From positions 43,080-107,079 of the IMG/VR virus record IMGVR_UViG_3300045107_000106: a stretch of DNA of 64,000 nucleotides. The stretch is one strand, 5' to 3'. The position numbers were made by a program, and so were the translations under genes. Of this stretch, positions 63,835 to 64,000 are shown in pieces. Under the pieces are notes generated by a model. It made no database searches. It was not told where the DNA came from and saw nothing but the letters and a program-made list of their open reading frames with translations. Each line of letters opens with the position of its first letter. Position 1 is the first letter of the stretch. The DNA is from a virus.

Positions 63835-64000
63835 TCAGGAACATTCTGTAAATTTCATGTCGCCGGGCTGTGGTGGTTCAATAACAAGTGGTCCGTAGAC
63901 GCCGTTTACCCACGCCAGGGCGAGGCGAACTTCTCCCCAGATGTTCTGCACAGCAAAGGCGTCAGGGTGGAGAGAGCGGATCGGGTTATCTTGCTCAACT
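63835..64000 (-). CDS. Partial hypothetical protein at right edge
   Basis: The C-terminal 54 residues of a minus-strand gene that continues beyond the window, ending PQPGDMKFTECS. The part contains HPDAFAVQNIWGEVRLALAW and is too short to assign. The interval 63787-63834 to the HNH gene holds only its ribosome binding site and a weak TTAGATATT element. Confidence 0.5.
   Translation of the reverse strand, partial: VEQDNPIRSLHPDAFAVQNIWGEVRLALAWVNGVYGPLVIEPPQPGDMKFTECS

Noticed and set aside
1-64000. CRISPR array, tRNA genes or insertion sequences
   Set aside because: No regularly spaced repeats, no cloverleaf with the usual arms other than the tmRNA, and no transposase motifs were seen on either strand by eye.
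63991-64000. Ten bases at the window end (ttgctcaact) are the reverse complement of bases 7-16 at the window start
   Set aside because: Too short to imply terminal repeats or circular overlap; expected by chance in a window this size and the window borders are arbitrary.

Overview
The window reads as part of a very large, GC-rich, T4-related myovirus (jumbo or huge phage) genome rather than a bacterial chromosome. Genes are tightly packed with start/stop overlaps. The recombination pair gp46/gp47 is T4-like. Several small proteins start with a peptide that resembles the T4 capsid-targeting sequence. A promoter-like nonamer (nTAnATACY) close to the T4 late consensus stands in front of nearly every isolated minus-strand gene. 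HNH homing-type nucleases and at least one likely virion protein are present. Lipoprotein signal peptides, including one with u-spanin topology, point to a Gram-negative (diderm) host; the sequence does not identify it. No tRNA genes, CRISPR array, capsid, terminase or tail-sheath genes were found.

Layout. 1-5 kb: an operon of prkA (5' end outside the window), a small unknown gene, yeaH, spoVR and a putative membrane protein. 5-9.5 kb: unknown genes, a large SPFH protein, and the N-terminal part of a DNA polymerase III alpha subunit. 9.5-21.6 kb: small accessory genes, an ADP-ribosylglycohydrolase, a tmRNA with its own promoter and terminator, an adjoining island with an HNH nuclease and two zinc-cluster repeat proteins, small lipoproteins and membrane proteins, and an AAA+ ATPase. 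21.7-24.4 kb: the C-terminal catalytic part of the same polymerase, so dnaE is split into two genes about 12 kb apart. 24.4-34.2 kb: a DHH phosphoesterase, a DUF4139 protein, two GT-B-like glycosyltransferase candidates, ribosomal protein bS21, a ribbon-helix-helix protein and peptide deformylase. 34.2-40.4 kb: a candidate u-spanin, dCMP deaminase, a likely virion protein and a pyruvate-decarboxylase-like ThDP enzyme. 40.4-50 kb: translation initiation factor IF3, a surface-sugar cluster (DegT aminotransferase, GNAT, epimerase, two GT2), DnaJ and dUTPase. 50-51.6 kb: a HExxH protease with a capsid-targeting-like N-terminus, a possible RNA leader and PhoH. 51.6-64 kb, minus strand: unknown genes, a class II glutamine amidotransferase, CTP synthase, B12-dependent ribonucleotide reductase, gp46, a glycosyltransferase, gp47 and an HNH nuclease.

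Together the genes suggest a phage that supplies much of its own nucleotide synthesis (nrdJ, pyrG, dCMP deaminase, dut), its own split replicative polymerase, and proteins that act on the host ribosome (bS21, IF3, deformylase, tmRNA). It also carries a host-type PrkA/YeaH/SpoVR stress module, glycan-modifying enzymes, and a set of proteins that may be packaged in the head and injected.
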